From an uncultured Alistipes sp. (GTDB lineage: Bacteria > Bacteroidota > Bacteroidia > Bacteroidales > Rikenellaceae), in contig CALUIK010000004.1 in NCBI GenBank assembly GCA_944320685.1, positions 62,001 through 126,000 on the forward strand: DNA of 64,000 nucleotides, in the 5' to 3' direction. Below are positions 18,426 through 32,171 of the stretch, piece by piece. The notes beneath the pieces were generated by a model. The model was not told the DNA's origin and did no database searches. It worked only from the letters and a program-made list of their open reading frames with translations. The translations under genes were made by a program, and so were the position numbers. Positions within the stretch are counted from its first letter, which is position 1, and every line of letters begins with the position of its first letter.

Positions 18426-19310
18426 CTATTGGCTTTTAGAGCGGCGGAACTCCTTGGGCGTCATCCCCGTGTGCCGCAGGAAGTATTGTCCGAAAAACGA
18501 CGGATTGGGGAAGTTCAGCTGGTTGGAGATCTGCTGTACGGTGAACTGCGTCCCCGACAGGAGCGATTTGGCCTTTACTATGACTGTCTGCGAGATCCAC
18601 TCCGTGGCGCTGCGGCCCGAGACCTGACGTGTTATGATGGTGAGGTATTTGGGCGTTATGCATAACTTGTCGGCGAAATACTGCACCTCGCGCGAGGCGG
18701 TGATATCGGTGGCCAGCAGCGAAAGGAACCGTCTGAAGAGGGTGTCCTGCCGCGAGCACGGCTGGCGCTTGACGGGGTGGTACTGCGTGTATATTGCGGC
18801 CAGTTCGTAGCACAGCGCGAGGAGCATCTGCGCATTGATCTGCGTACGGAAGGGGTGTTGCTTGCGGGAGTTCTTGCTGCGCAGCATTTCGCACAGTTCC
18901 AGCACGCAGTCTATCTGCTCCTGCGTGAGCGTCACGCACGGGTAGTCGAGAACTAGCATGTATAGCGATGTGGCCGTGGGGATGTTTATCTCGCGGATGA
19001 AGTCGATGTTTATGGCCAGCGTGTAACCCTTGAATGCCTCGTCGGTGCGCAGCGACTGCACGATGGTGCCCGGAAAGGCAAGGCACATGGTGCGTGGCCG
19101 CAGATGGTATTTCTGCTCGTTGATTATGACGTCGCCCTCGCCTTCCAGACAGAGGAAGATGCCGCCGAGCCGTAGTACGTATGGCATGTTCTCTTCCTTG
19201 TGGAGTACGGTATCGTAATCCTTCTGGTCGATGTAGCTGAACAGATCGGATGCGGCATTGGCGGCGAAGTCGGCGGCTTGGGGTTCAGTAGTATGGGTCG
19301 GGTTGTTCAT
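18426..19310 (-). CDS. AraC family transcriptional regulator
   Basis: 294 residues. The N-terminal part (about 30-170) looks like the cupin-type sensor of AraC proteins. The C-terminal 100 residues are two helix-turn-helix motifs: EVQYFADKLCITPKYLTII and VQQISNQLNFPNPSFFGQYF, ending in the signature GMTPKEFRRS. It is likely to respond to a small ligand and may act on its downstream neighbour or on remote genes. Confidence 0.93.
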   Translation of the reverse strand: MNNPTHTTEPQAADFAANAASDLFSYIDQKDYDTVLHKEENMPYVLRLGGIFLCLEGEGDVIINEQKYHLRPRTMCLAFPGTIVQSLRTDEAFKGYTLAINIDFIREINIPTATSLYMLVLDYPCVTLTQEQIDCVLELCEMLRSKNSRKQHPFRTQINAQMLLALCYELAAIYTQYHPVKRQPCSRQDTLFRRFLSLLATDITASREVQYFADKLCITPKYLTIITRQVSGRSATEWISQTVIVKAKSLLSGTQFTVQQISNQLNFPNPSFFGQYFLRHTGMTPKEFRRSKSQ

Positions 19311-19330
19311 CGACTATGATATTATCGGTG

Positions 19331-19338
19331 CAAATATA
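19331..19338 (-). promoter_or_regulatory. candidate -7 element for the AraC gene
   Basis: TATATTTG on the minus strand lies 20 bp before the start codon. No -33 TTTG at the usual spacing is visible. Confidence 0.4.
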
Positions 19339-19509
19339 CTGTATTTTTGTGAAATAGAATATTACATGCTTGCGCCAAGCAGGCTGCGTGTGCATTTTTA
19401 TGTGCAAATAGAACATCCTCCGAGCTGCTGAAGCCCCCTGCCACGTGTTGTCTGTGGAATAAATATGCTAATAAATGGTCCGGATGCGGTTTTTATGCCG
19501 TTAATGTTG

Positions 19510-19517
19510 TATATTTG
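19510..19517 (+). promoter_or_regulatory. candidate -7 element for asnB
   Basis: TATATTTG lies 115 bp before the asnB start. The -33 region has only a T-rich GTTTTTA. The rest of the 322-bp gap (19311-19632) shows nothing else I can name. Confidence 0.5.
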
Positions 19518-19632
19518 CGAGGACGTGCCGTCTCTTATGGCCGTGCCTTCGGGAAGTAAGGCCGCAAGCGGCCGATGCCGATGCGGCGGCGGGGCGGGAG
19601 TGTCATGTTGAACCAAATATTTTGAAGAAGTT

Positions 19633-21306
19633 ATGTGCGGATTCGTAGGAATGTTCGATATAGAGAACAACAGTTTGGAGTACAGGGAGCAGGTGCTGCG
19701 CATGTCGAAAAAGATTCGTCACCGTGGCCCCGACTGGTCGGGCATCTATTGCGGCGAGCGGGCGATCATATCGCACGAGCGCCTGTCGATCGTCGACCCG
19801 CAGTCGGGACGCCAGCCCCTATATTCGTCGGACGGCAAGATCGTGTTGGCCGTAAACGGCGAGATATACAACCACCGCGAGATACGTCGCGAGCTGGCCG
19901 GAGAGTACGGCTTCCAGACGGGTTCCGACTGCGAAGTCATAATACCGTTGTGGCAGCGCATGGGCCTCGGCATGCTGGAGAAGATAAGCGGTATCTTCGC
20001 CTTCGCCCTCTATGATATCGAACATGACGAATACCTCATAGCCCGCGACCCGATAGGCGTCATACCCCTTTATATAGGCTGGGACAAGGCGGGACACTTC
20101 TATGCCGCCTCGGAACTCAAGGCTCTCGAAGGGGTATGCGTCACTATCAAGCCCTTCCTTCCCGGGCACTACTGGTCGAGCCGCGACGGCGAGATGAAGC
20201 GCTGGTACCGGCGCGACTGGGAGTCGTACGACGCCGTGAAGGATAACCCCACCGACATCGGGGCGCTGCGTTCGGCGCTGGAGGATTCGGTGCGGCGGCA
20301 GTTGATGTCGGACGTACCCTACGGCGTGCTGCTCTCGGGCGGTCTCGACTCGTCGATCATATCGGCCGTAGCGAAGAAGTATGCCGACAGGCGTATCGAG
20401 TCGGGCAGCCGCGATGCGGCATGGTGGCCGCAGCTGCACTCCTTTGCCATAGGACTGAAGGATGCGCCCGATCTGGCGGCGGCACAGCGTGTGGCCGATC
20501 ATATAGGCACCGTCCACCACGAAATACACTATACGATACAGGAGGGCCTTGATGCCCTGCGCGACGTGATATACCATATCGAGACCTATGACGTGACCAC
20601 CGTACGTGCGTCGACGCCTATGTACCTGCTGGCCCGCGTGATCAAATCGATGGGCATCAAGATGGTGCTCTCGGGAGAGGGCGCCGACGAGATCTTCGGC
20701 GGGTATCTTTATTTCCACAAGGCGCCCAATGCGCGCGAATTCCACGAGGAGACGGTGCGCAAGATCGGCAAACTGCACCTCTATGATTGCCTTCGGGCCA
20801 ACAAGGCGCTCAGCGCGTGGGGTATCGAGGGCCGCGTACCGTTCCTCGACAAGGAGTTCCTCGACGTGGCCATGCGCATCAATCCCGAGTCGAAGATGGT
20901 GCGCGGCGAACACAACATGGAGAAGTGGGTGCTGCGCAAGGCTTTCGAGGATATGCTTCCCGAGTCGATCGTGTGGCGCCAGAAGGAGCAGTTCTCCGAC
21001 GGCGTGGGCTACGGATGGATTGACACGCTGAAGAAGATCACGTCGGAGGCGGTGAGCGACCGCGACATGTCGCTGGCGGCGGAGCGTTTCCCGATCAACC
21101 CGCCCCGCAATAAGGAGGAGTACTATTACCGTTCGATATTCGAGGAGTTCTTCCCGTCGCAGACGGCGGCGCAGTGCGTGCCGTCGGTGCCGTCGGTTGC
21201 GTGCTCTACGGCCGAGGCGCTGGCGTGGGACGAGTCGTTCCGCAACATGAACGACCCCTCGGGGCGAGCCGTCTTCGGCGTGCATGTGAAAGATCTCAAG
21301 CACTGA
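19633..21306 (+). CDS. asnB: asparagine synthase (glutamine-hydrolysing)
   Basis: 557 residues. Cys2 right after the initiator Met is the class II glutaminase nucleophile, and RHRGPDWSG and SHERLSIVDP line the glutamine site. The synthetase domain has the pyrophosphate loop S235-G-G-L-D-S-S241 and LSGEGADEIFGGYLYF. It makes asparagine from aspartate, glutamine and ATP. The length and motifs match the E. coli AsnB type. It is monocistronic with a strong terminator. Confidence 0.97.
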   Translation: MCGFVGMFDIENNSLEYREQVLRMSKKIRHRGPDWSGIYCGERAIISHERLSIVDPQSGRQPLYSSDGKIVLAVNGEIYNHREIRRELAGEYGFQTGSDCEVIIPLWQRMGLGMLEKISGIFAFALYDIEHDEYLIARDPIGVIPLYIGWDKAGHFYAASELKALEGVCVTIKPFLPGHYWSSRDGEMKRWYRRDWESYDAVKDNPTDIGALRSALEDSVRRQLMSDVPYGVLLSGGLDSSIISAVAKKYADRRIESGSRDAAWWPQLHSFAIGLKDAPDLAAAQRVADHIGTVHHEIHYTIQEGLDALRDVIYHIETYDVTTVRASTPMYLLARVIKSMGIKMVLSGEGADEIFGGYLYFHKAPNAREFHEETVRKIGKLHLYDCLRANKALSAWGIEGRVPFLDKEFLDVAMRINPESKMVRGEHNMEKWVLRKAFEDMLPESIVWRQKEQFSDGVGYGWIDTLKKITSEAVSDRDMSLAAERFPINPPRNKEEYYYRSIFEEFFPSQTAAQCVPSVPSVACSTAEALAWDESFRNMNDPSGRAVFGVHVKDLKH

Positions 21307-21325
21307 TACGTCGAGGCGTAAGATG

Positions 21326-21361
21326 CCTCCGCGCGGCCGCATGCCGCGCGGAGGATTTTTT
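21326..21361 (+). terminator. asnB terminator
   Basis: A 12-bp GC stem (21326-21337 with 21343-21354) is followed by ATTTTTT. Confidence 0.9.
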
Positions 21362-21390
21362 TGCCGCATGGCTGCTACGACGGCCGTCGA

Positions 21391-21422
21391 TTTGCATATT
21401 AAGGCAATAATGACTACTTTTG
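21391..21422 (+). promoter_or_regulatory. promoter of the dihydroorotate dehydrogenase-like gene
   Basis: TTTG (21391-21394), a 20-bp spacer and TACTTTTG (21415-21422) match the Bacteroidetes consensus. The predicted leader is about 25 nt. Confidence 0.75.
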
Positions 21423-21454
21423 ATTTTCGGAAGAATACAAATTAAACGACAGAT

Positions 21455-22465
21455 ATGAGCAGTCTTAAAACATCGTTTGCGGGTTTGGATCTTAAAAACC
21501 CGATTGTGGTGAGCAGCAGTTCGCTTACCGATAACGCCGAGGGATGTCTCCGTTTCGAGAAGGCAGGGGCCGGAGCCGTGGTGCTCAAGTCGCTCTTCGA
21601 GGAGGACGTAGTACGCCGCACGGAGTCGCTCACCGACGAGACGGCGCACTCCGAATCGGCCGATTATCTTCAGGGGTATCTGCGCGGGCAGATGTTGGGC
21701 GACTATCTGAAGCTGGTGAAGGAGAGCAAGGCCCTGTGCTCGATTCCCGTCATTGCCAGCATATGCTGCTGTACGGCAGGTGAGTGGACCGACTTCGCAC
21801 GCATGATCGAGCAGGCGGGGGCCGATGCTCTGGAACTCAATGTGATGAGCCTCGCTTCGGACAAGGCGGCGGCCGACGGCGCCTTCGAGCAACGCCATGT
21901 CGATATTCTCGCCTCGGTCAAGCGCAACGTATCTATTCCTGTGATCATGAAGCTGGGGGACAACCTGTCGAACCCCGTGAGCCTGATCGAGCGCCTGCGC
22001 GGATACGGGGCTGCGGCGGTGGTGCTCTTCAACCGGCCGTATCAGACCGATATAGACATCGAGAGGATGGAGTATGTCTCTGGCAGCGTGCTCAGCGACG
22101 GCGGGGATCTCTCGAATCCGCTGCGCTGGACGGGCATAGCCTCGGCTGCCGTGAAGAACATATCGTACGGTATCTCGGGCGGCGTGCACGGCGGCGAAGG
22201 CGTGGTCAAGGCGTTGCTGGCGGGCGCTTCGGCCGTGGAGGTGTGCAGTGCGCTCTACATGGCTGGCGATGCGTGGGTCGGTACGGCGCTGGAGTTCGTC
22301 GACAAGTGGCAGGAGCGTCACGGCTTCGGCAGTGTCGCCGAGTACCGCGGCCGCATGAATGCCGCTTATGCGGAGCATGTCGACCGTCTGGAACGCATGC
22401 AGTTCCTCAAGTACTTCGAGGGGTTCGGCCACCAGCATGCACACCGCCAGCAGGGCGGTAAATAG
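21455..22465 (+). CDS. dihydroorotate dehydrogenase-like flavoprotein
   Basis: 336 residues. An FMN-binding TIM barrel of the DHODH superfamily: FAGLDLKNPIVVSSSSLT at the N-terminus, ALELNVMS in the substrate-facing strand, VPVIMKL-like IPVIMKLGDN with the conserved Lys, and SGGVHGGEGVVKALLAGASAVEV as the phosphate-binding end. The usual NCPN-type active-site loop of class 1A enzymes is not seen, so true PyrD activity is doubtful; such proteins usually sit beside a genuine PyrD elsewhere. It is monocistronic. Confidence 0.85.
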   Translation: MSSLKTSFAGLDLKNPIVVSSSSLTDNAEGCLRFEKAGAGAVVLKSLFEEDVVRRTESLTDETAHSESADYLQGYLRGQMLGDYLKLVKESKALCSIPVIASICCCTAGEWTDFARMIEQAGADALELNVMSLASDKAAADGAFEQRHVDILASVKRNVSIPVIMKLGDNLSNPVSLIERLRGYGAAAVVLFNRPYQTDIDIERMEYVSGSVLSDGGDLSNPLRWTGIASAAVKNISYGISGGVHGGEGVVKALLAGASAVEVCSALYMAGDAWVGTALEFVDKWQERHGFGSVAEYRGRMNAAYAEHVDRLERMQFLKYFEGFGHQHAHRQQGGK

Positions 22466-22487
22466 CAGCGGCCGGATTAGTAAACGT

Positions 22488-22522
22488 AAATAGTGCCGTA
22501 CTCGTCGAGTACGGCACTATTT
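22488..22522. terminator. bidirectional terminator between convergent genes
   Basis: 15-bp arms 22488-22502 and 22508-22522, A-rich on the 5' side and T-rich on the 3' side, so it can work on both strands. Confidence 0.85.
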
Positions 22523-22543
22523 GTTGTCGGCGCGGGTGGCCGG

Positions 22544-23536
22544 TTAAGCCTTGCCGGCAGAACCGAGCACGTTCTCGCACTTGTGCATGTAGAGCTTCTT
22601 GAGCTCGTCGCGGGCAGGACCCAGATACTTGCGGGGGTCGAACTCGGCGGGCTGCTCTACGAAGATCTTGCGGATCATGGCGGTCATGGCCAGACGTCCG
22701 TCCGAGTCAATGTTGATCTTGCAGACGGCGCTCTTGGCGGCCTGACGGAGCTGCTCCTCGGGGATGCCTACGGCATCCTTCAGGGCACCGCCGTGGGTGT
22801 TGATTATCTTCACGTACTCCTGCGGTACCGACGACGATCCGTGCAATACGATGGGGAATCCGGGAAGCTGCTTCTCGATGGCCTCGAGGATGTCGAAACG
22901 CAATGGGGGCGGAACCAGAACGCCGTCGGCATTGCGGGTGCACTGCTCGGGCTTGAACTTGTTTGCGCCGTGCGAGGTGCCGATAGATATTGCCAGCGAG
23001 TCGACGCCGGTCTTGCTTACGAAGTCGATCACCTCCTCGGGGCGGGTGTAGTGTGCCTCTTCGGCCGAAACCTCGTCCTCGACACCGGCCAGCACGCCCA
23101 GCTCGCCCTCGACCGTTACGTCGAACTGGTGGGCGTAGTCTACGACCTTCTTGGTGAGGGCCACGTTCTCGTCATAGGGGAGCGACGAGCCGTCGATCAT
23201 CACCGACGAGAAGCCCATGTCGACGCAGCTCTTGCAGAGCTCGAACGAGTTGCCGTGGTCGAGGTGCAGGCAGATGGGGATGTTCTTGCCCAACTCCTTG
23301 GCATACTCTACGGCGCCCTGTGCCATGTAGCGCAGCAGGGTCTGGTTGGCGTACTTGCGTGCGCCCGAAGATACCTGAAGGATTACGGGCGACGAGCACT
23401 CGACACAAGCCGAGATTATGGCCTGCATCTGCTCCATGTTGTTGAAGTTGAATGCCGGTACGGCATAACCTCCGTTGATGGCCTTCTTGAACATCTCGCG
23501 GGTGTTCACGAGGCCCAGATCTTTGTACGATACCAT
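22544..23536 (-). CDS. fba: class II fructose-bisphosphate aldolase
   Basis: 330 residues from the ATG at 23536. The open frame runs upstream to 23599, but that extension crosses the promoter and is unlike the family. Zn-site and active-site motifs are present: PICLHLDHGNSFE, VEGELG, and SIGTSHGANKFK, plus FPIVLHGSSSVP. It cleaves fructose-1,6-bisphosphate in glycolysis and the reverse in gluconeogenesis. It has its own promoter and a shared terminator. Confidence 0.96.
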   Translation of the reverse strand: MVSYKDLGLVNTREMFKKAINGGYAVPAFNFNNMEQMQAIISACVECSSPVILQVSSGARKYANQTLLRYMAQGAVEYAKELGKNIPICLHLDHGNSFELCKSCVDMGFSSVMIDGSSLPYDENVALTKKVVDYAHQFDVTVEGELGVLAGVEDEVSAEEAHYTRPEEVIDFVSKTGVDSLAISIGTSHGANKFKPEQCTRNADGVLVPPPLRFDILEAIEKQLPGFPIVLHGSSSVPQEYVKIINTHGGALKDAVGIPEEQLRQAAKSAVCKINIDSDGRLAMTAMIRKIFVEQPAEFDPRKYLGPARDELKKLYMHKCENVLGSAGKA

Positions 23537-23596
23537 AATTCTTACTTTTATTGAAGTTGATGAATATCTCTTTTCCTGTTTGCGGTTTCCGCGATG

Positions 23597-23628
23597 CAAA
23601 TATACAAAAATAAATAGAGTTGGCTAAA
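23597..23628 (-). promoter_or_regulatory. fba promoter
   Basis: On the minus strand TATATTTG (23604-23597) is preceded at 20 bp by TTTA (23628-23625), one mismatch to TTTG. The predicted leader is about 55 nt. Confidence 0.65.
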
Positions 23629-23656
23629 TTTTTGGTCTAAGATCGCGTCTCGGCGT

Positions 23657-23692
23657 GCCGTGCGGGTGCCGCATTGTCGGCATCCGCACGGC
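23657..23692. repeat. GC-rich intergenic palindrome
   Basis: 15-nt arms (23657-23671 with 23678-23692) with one G-T wobble. The arm sequences GGGTGCCG and CGGCATCC recur in the hairpin at 48808-48841. It sits between the divergent fba and rhamnosidase genes, where no terminator is expected. Confidence 0.55.
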
Positions 23693-23763
23693 CGCTACGG
23701 AATTAATGTCACGACACACAGTCGAAAAATCATCTTTGCGGTCATATCGTCGGAAAAAATGTT

Positions 23764-23771
23764 TAGTTTTG
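23764..23771 (+). promoter_or_regulatory. candidate -7 element for the rhamnosidase gene
   Basis: TAGTTTTG matches TAnnTTTG and lies about 80 bp before the start. A TTTG at 23735-23738 is 25 bp upstream, a little far. Confidence 0.5.
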
Positions 23772-23851
23772 TAATTACCGGTGTCGGGCTGTCCCATACG
23801 AGGTCCGCTACCGGCATGACCGGCTACTAATCCGAAAAACTGATTGATTGT

Positions 23852-26536
23852 ATGAAACGATTGTTGCTAATTTTACTGACGGCCGTGTGGCTGCCCGCAG
23901 CAGCGCAGGTGAGCGTGTCGTCTTTGAAGGTGAACCATATGAGCGAACCGTCGGGCGTGGTCGACGCGCAGCCCGTGCTGAGTTGGGTCGTGGAGAGCCC
24001 CGACCGCAACGTTATGCAGCAGGCATACGAGGTACGTGTCTTCTGCGGCGGCCGCAGCGTGTGGCGCTCGGGCCGTGTCGAGTCTGATGACTGCGTCACG
24101 GTGGCATACGGCGGCGAACCCCTTGTTTCGGGTACGCGTTACGAGTGGCAGGTGCGCGTGTGGGACGACCGCGGCCGCGTCTCGAAGTGGAGCGAGCGCA
24201 GTTCGTGGCTTACGGGTATGATGACGGACGGCGAGTGGCAGGCCGAGTGGATCCTGCCGGCCGAACAGACCGATGCCTCGCCGATGCTGCGCAAGGAGTT
24301 TTCGTTGTCGAAGCCCGTGGCTTCGGCCGTGGCATACATCACCTCGCATGGCATGTATGAAGCGGCCATCAATGGCGCCAAGGTGGGCGATGCCCATTAT
24401 GCACCCGGGTGGACGTCGTACGACAAGCGCCTGCAGTACCAGACATACGACGTTACCGACATGCTCGTGAAGGGGGCCAACGCATTCGGACTTGTGCTGG
24501 GGCGCGGCTGGTACCTGAGCCTGCTGGGGTGGTCGAGCGGCGAGCACCAGATATATGCCCATGACAAGATGGCGGCGCTGGCACAGATCGTCGTGACCTA
24601 CCGCGACGGCACGCAGGAGGTGATCGCCACCGACGCCACGTGGAAGAGCTCGACGGGAGAGATCCTCCACTCGACCATATACGACGGCGAGACCATCGAT
24701 GCCCGTCTCATACAGCACGGGTGGAGCACTGCGGGCTTCGACGACGGGGCATGGCGCGGCGTTGCGGTGGCCGACTACGGGGTGGACAACCTCGTGAGCA
24801 GCGACAGCGAACCTGTCGTGACGCATGAATACCGCACTCCAGTCGAGGTAATAACGACGCCCAAGGGGGAGAAGGTGCTCGATTTCGGACAGAACATGGT
24901 GGGACGCGAGATCTTTACATACAAGGGCAGGCCCGGACAGGAGATTGTCATCTCGCACGCCGAGGTGCTGGACGAGAACGGCAACTTCTACACCGTCAAC
25001 CTGCGCTCGGCAAAGGCGCAGAGCCGTTACATATGCAGTGGCGGCGAGGACCGCTTCGAGCCGAGTTTTACATTCTACGGATTCCGTTACCTGAAGGTCG
25101 AGGGCATCGACGGCGAGATCGATCCCGACGATTTCAAGGTGGCGGTCATCTTCTCCGATCTGGCCGAGACGGGCAGTTTCTCGTCGTCGAACGAGCAGGT
25201 GAACCAGCTCCAGAGCAACATACAGTGGGGCTTGCGCGGCAACTTCGTCGACATCCCTACCGATTGCCCGCAGCGCGACGAGCGTCTGGGCTGGTCGGGC
25301 GATGCGCAGGTGTTCTTCCGCACGGCTACGTTCAACCGCGACGTGCAGAGTTTCTTCCGCAAATGGCTCAAGGATCTGGCGGCCGACCAGTGGCCCGACG
25401 GTCAGGTGACAGATATCGTACCCATGATCGAGGGGCTCGTAGGTGCCGGACGTACGGGCTGGGCCGATGTGGCCACTATCGTGCCGTGGCAGCACTATAT
25501 GGCCTACGGCGACAAGCGCATCCTCGAAAACCAGTTCCCGAGCATGAAGGCATGGGTAGATTTCATGGTGGGGCAGTGCAAGGAACCATACCTATGGAAT
25601 ACGGGCTGGCATTACGGCGACTGGCTCTTCTACAGCGTCGATAACGACACGTCGGGCGTTTCGGCCGTGACATACAAGCCCCTCATACAGCAGTGTTTCT
25701 TCGCCAACTCGGCCGACGTGACGGCCAAGGCCGCGGCGGTGCTGGGCCTCGACAAGGAGGCGGCATACTATGCCGATGTGGCGGCGAAGGCGCGCGAAGC
25801 CTTCTGCAACGCCTACCTTACGCCTGCAGGCTATCTCGTCTCGGCGACGCAGACGGCATACGTGCTGGCCCTGAACTTCGACATGCTGCCCGAGGCGGTG
25901 CGTCCCGTTGCGGCGGCGCGCCTTGCGGACAAGGTGCGCGAGTACGGACATATCACCACAGGCTTCCTCGGTACGCCATACATATGCCATGTGCTCTCGG
26001 AGTGGGGGTATACCGATCTGGCCTATATGCTGTTGCTGCGCCAGCAGTACCCTGGATGGCTCTATCCCGTGACGATGGGCGCTACCACGATCTGGGAGCG
26101 GTGGAACTCGATGATGCCCGACCGCACAATCCCCAACAACGGCATGAACTCCTTTAACCACTACTCGTACGGCGCCATAGGCGACTGGCTATACCGCGAT
26201 GCCGTGGGCCTGCACGAGACTTCGGCCGGATTCAAGACCATAGCCGTGAAGCCTCATACGGGAGGCGGCTTTACGCATATGCGAGCCGAGCAGATGACCC
26301 CATATGGGCGCGCTGCGGCCGAATGGCGCGACGAGCAGGGCATCTTCGTGCTGGAGGTGACGATACCCGTCAACACTACGGCCGAGATATACGTGCCTTC
26401 GGCGTCGGCCGACGAGGTTATGCTCGACGGCACGGCCGTGGCCTCTTCGGCCGATGCCTCGCTCGAAGGTTATGCCGACGGCTACACCAAGGTGAAAGTC
26501 GGGTCGGGGACCTACCGCTTCGAGGTGAAGAGATAG
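23852..26536 (+). CDS. alpha-L-rhamnosidase (GH78)
   Basis: 894 residues with a signal peptide, MKRLLLILLTAVWLPAAAQ. Domain order follows GH78: an N-terminal fibronectin-like domain (about 20-120), carbohydrate-binding beta-sandwich domains with NGAKVGDAHYAPGWTSYDKR, the (alpha/alpha)6 catalytic barrel with DCPQRDERLGWSGDAQ, and a C-terminal beta-sandwich with KTIAVKPHTGG. It removes terminal rhamnose from plant polysaccharides or glycosides. It is probably exported to the periplasm. No SusCD pair is adjacent. Confidence 0.95.
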   Translation: MKRLLLILLTAVWLPAAAQVSVSSLKVNHMSEPSGVVDAQPVLSWVVESPDRNVMQQAYEVRVFCGGRSVWRSGRVESDDCVTVAYGGEPLVSGTRYEWQVRVWDDRGRVSKWSERSSWLTGMMTDGEWQAEWILPAEQTDASPMLRKEFSLSKPVASAVAYITSHGMYEAAINGAKVGDAHYAPGWTSYDKRLQYQTYDVTDMLVKGANAFGLVLGRGWYLSLLGWSSGEHQIYAHDKMAALAQIVVTYRDGTQEVIATDATWKSSTGEILHSTIYDGETIDARLIQHGWSTAGFDDGAWRGVAVADYGVDNLVSSDSEPVVTHEYRTPVEVITTPKGEKVLDFGQNMVGREIFTYKGRPGQEIVISHAEVLDENGNFYTVNLRSAKAQSRYICSGGEDRFEPSFTFYGFRYLKVEGIDGEIDPDDFKVAVIFSDLAETGSFSSSNEQVNQLQSNIQWGLRGNFVDIPTDCPQRDERLGWSGDAQVFFRTATFNRDVQSFFRKWLKDLAADQWPDGQVTDIVPMIEGLVGAGRTGWADVATIVPWQHYMAYGDKRILENQFPSMKAWVDFMVGQCKEPYLWNTGWHYGDWLFYSVDNDTSGVSAVTYKPLIQQCFFANSADVTAKAAAVLGLDKEAAYYADVAAKAREAFCNAYLTPAGYLVSATQTAYVLALNFDMLPEAVRPVAAARLADKVREYGHITTGFLGTPYICHVLSEWGYTDLAYMLLLRQQYPGWLYPVTMGATTIWERWNSMMPDRTIPNNGMNSFNHYSYGAIGDWLYRDAVGLHETSAGFKTIAVKPHTGGGFTHMRAEQMTPYGRAAAEWRDEQGIFVLEVTIPVNTTAEIYVPSASADEVMLDGTAVASSADASLEGYADGYTKVKVGSGTYRFEVKR

Positions 26537-26556
26537 CGATTCGCGTGTGCATGTAG

Positions 26557-26592
26557 CAAGGCGGCGGGGCTCAAGCCCGCCGCCTTGTTTCG
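26557..26592 (+). terminator. rhamnosidase terminator
   Basis: A 12-bp stem (26557-26568 with 26576-26587) is followed by TTTCG. Confidence 0.75.
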
Positions 26593-26700
26593 TTGAGTGT
26601 CGCCCGTACGGGTGTGTGTCCTGTCCGCCTCGGCCTCTTGCCGTGCAGGATTCGGAGCAGCGGCACGCTACTTGCGTGGTGGAGGGAAAAACGTGTGCCT

Positions 26701-27741
26701 ATGGACAGTGTTCGGGAACAGTATTGGCGTTATTCGCTCTTCGTGATAATCTTCGGGCTCGGGGCGGTCATATGCATCGAGCTCTCGCCATATATCGGGG
26801 GCCTGCTCGGTGCGATGACCATATATGTGCTGCTGCGCGGGCAGATGCGTTGCCTCACGCTCCGTCGCGGGTGGCGGCGTGCCACGGCGGCGATACTGCT
26901 GCTTGCCGAGGCGGTGGTCTGTTTCCTGATCCCGCTGACGCTCGTGGCGTGGTTGCTGGTGTCGCGTGTGCAGGACCTGACGCTCGACCAGCGGTCTCTC
27001 GTCGGAGCTGTGCGCCGCGTGGCCGAGGGCATCCGTGCGAGTACGGGATATGACCTGCTTCACGGGGTGAACGTATCGTCGGTGGTGGAGGCGGTATCGC
27101 GTATGGGACAGGCGTTCCTGCAAGGGGTATTCGGCTTCGGTGTCAATATCGTCATACTGCTCTTCGTCCTCTACTTCATGCTTGTGGGCGGTGCGCGCAT
27201 GGAGGCCTACTTCAAATCGCTGCTGCCTTTCGATGCCGCAGTAACGCGCAACGTAATGCACGAGATATACATGATCGTGCATTCGAATGCCGTGAGTATC
27301 CCGCTCATAGCCATCGTACAGGGCGGCATAGCCTATGCGGGGTACCTGCTGTGCGGTGTTCACAGCGCCATGTTCTGGGGCGTGGTGACATGCTTCGCTA
27401 CGGTCATCCCCGTTGTCGGGACGGCGCTGGTGTGGGTGCCGCTTGCAGCCTTAATGGCGTTGGAGCACGATTGGGGCGCCGCTGCGGGACTGCTGGCATA
27501 CGGTGTGCTGGTGGTGACGCAGGCCGATAATGTGCTGCGATTGATACTTCAACGCAAGATGGCAAATACGCATCCCATAGTGACCCTCTTCGGAGTGTTG
27601 GTGGGACTGCCTCTGTTCGGATTCATGGGGGTGATATTCGGGCCGCTGATTCTGGCGATGTTCATATTCTTCGTCCACCTCTTCAAGCGCAAATATATCG
27701 ACCGCGTCGATGCGGCGCATCTTTTCGAGACGGACCATTGA
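26701..27741 (+). CDS. AI-2E family (PerM-like) transporter
   Basis: 346 residues from the ATG at 26701. The frame is open from 26593, but the upstream part is not hydrophobic and overlaps the rhamnosidase terminator region; an in-frame GTG at 26695, nearer the GGAGGG at 26681, is an alternative. About seven to eight membrane helices are visible, with the family's C-terminal LFGVLVGLPLFGFMGVIFGP and ITYGVLVV-like segments. Members export small molecules or act as Na+/H+ antiporters; substrate unknown. Confidence 0.88.
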   Translation: MDSVREQYWRYSLFVIIFGLGAVICIELSPYIGGLLGAMTIYVLLRGQMRCLTLRRGWRRATAAILLLAEAVVCFLIPLTLVAWLLVSRVQDLTLDQRSLVGAVRRVAEGIRASTGYDLLHGVNVSSVVEAVSRMGQAFLQGVFGFGVNIVILLFVLYFMLVGGARMEAYFKSLLPFDAAVTRNVMHEIYMIVHSNAVSIPLIAIVQGGIAYAGYLLCGVHSAMFWGVVTCFATVIPVVGTALVWVPLAALMALEHDWGAAAGLLAYGVLVVTQADNVLRLILQRKMANTHPIVTLFGVLVGLPLFGFMGVIFGPLILAMFIFFVHLFKRKYIDRVDAAHLFETDH

Positions 27742-27766
27742 GCACACGCGGGCGGCAGGGATGAAA

Positions 27767-27799
27767 AAGGCGCCGGAAAGGGACTCTTTCCGGCGCCTT
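27767..27799. terminator. bidirectional terminator
   Basis: Perfect 14-bp stem (27767-27780 with 27786-27799), between the convergent AI-2E and beta-galactosidase genes. Confidence 0.85.
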
Positions 27800-27823
27800 C
27801 GGGCCAAATTCCATTCCGTTCGG

Positions 27824-31931
<4,108 letters not shown>

Positions 31932-32028
31932 GTTTTTCGGGTTTCGGCCCTGCCCCTGCGCCTTTGCCGGTCTTGCGGGCGCCTGCGGCCGCGTTGCCGC
32001 CAATGCAGGTATAAGGCCTTAAACTGTA

Positions 32029-32059
32029 CAAATATACGAATAAAGGCGGGATATGCAAA
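32029..32059 (-). promoter_or_regulatory. promoter of the EEP hydrolase gene
   Basis: Minus strand TTTG (32059-32056), 19-bp spacer, TATATTTG (32036-32029). Predicted leader about 90 nt; it may also serve the beta-galactosidase gene. Confidence 0.75.
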
Positions 32060-32171
32060 AAATATCGTCGTTGTGGCGGTGCGTATGCGGGGCCCGATAT
32101 GCGGCCGGCGGTATGTTTTGCGTTGCGGGGCAATGAATATCCGACGGCCGTGTTTTTTTGCCGTTTATGCG

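Noticed and set aside
19819..21369. 516-codon minus-strand frame opposite asnB
   Set aside because: Antisense shadow crossing the asnB terminator; no domain.
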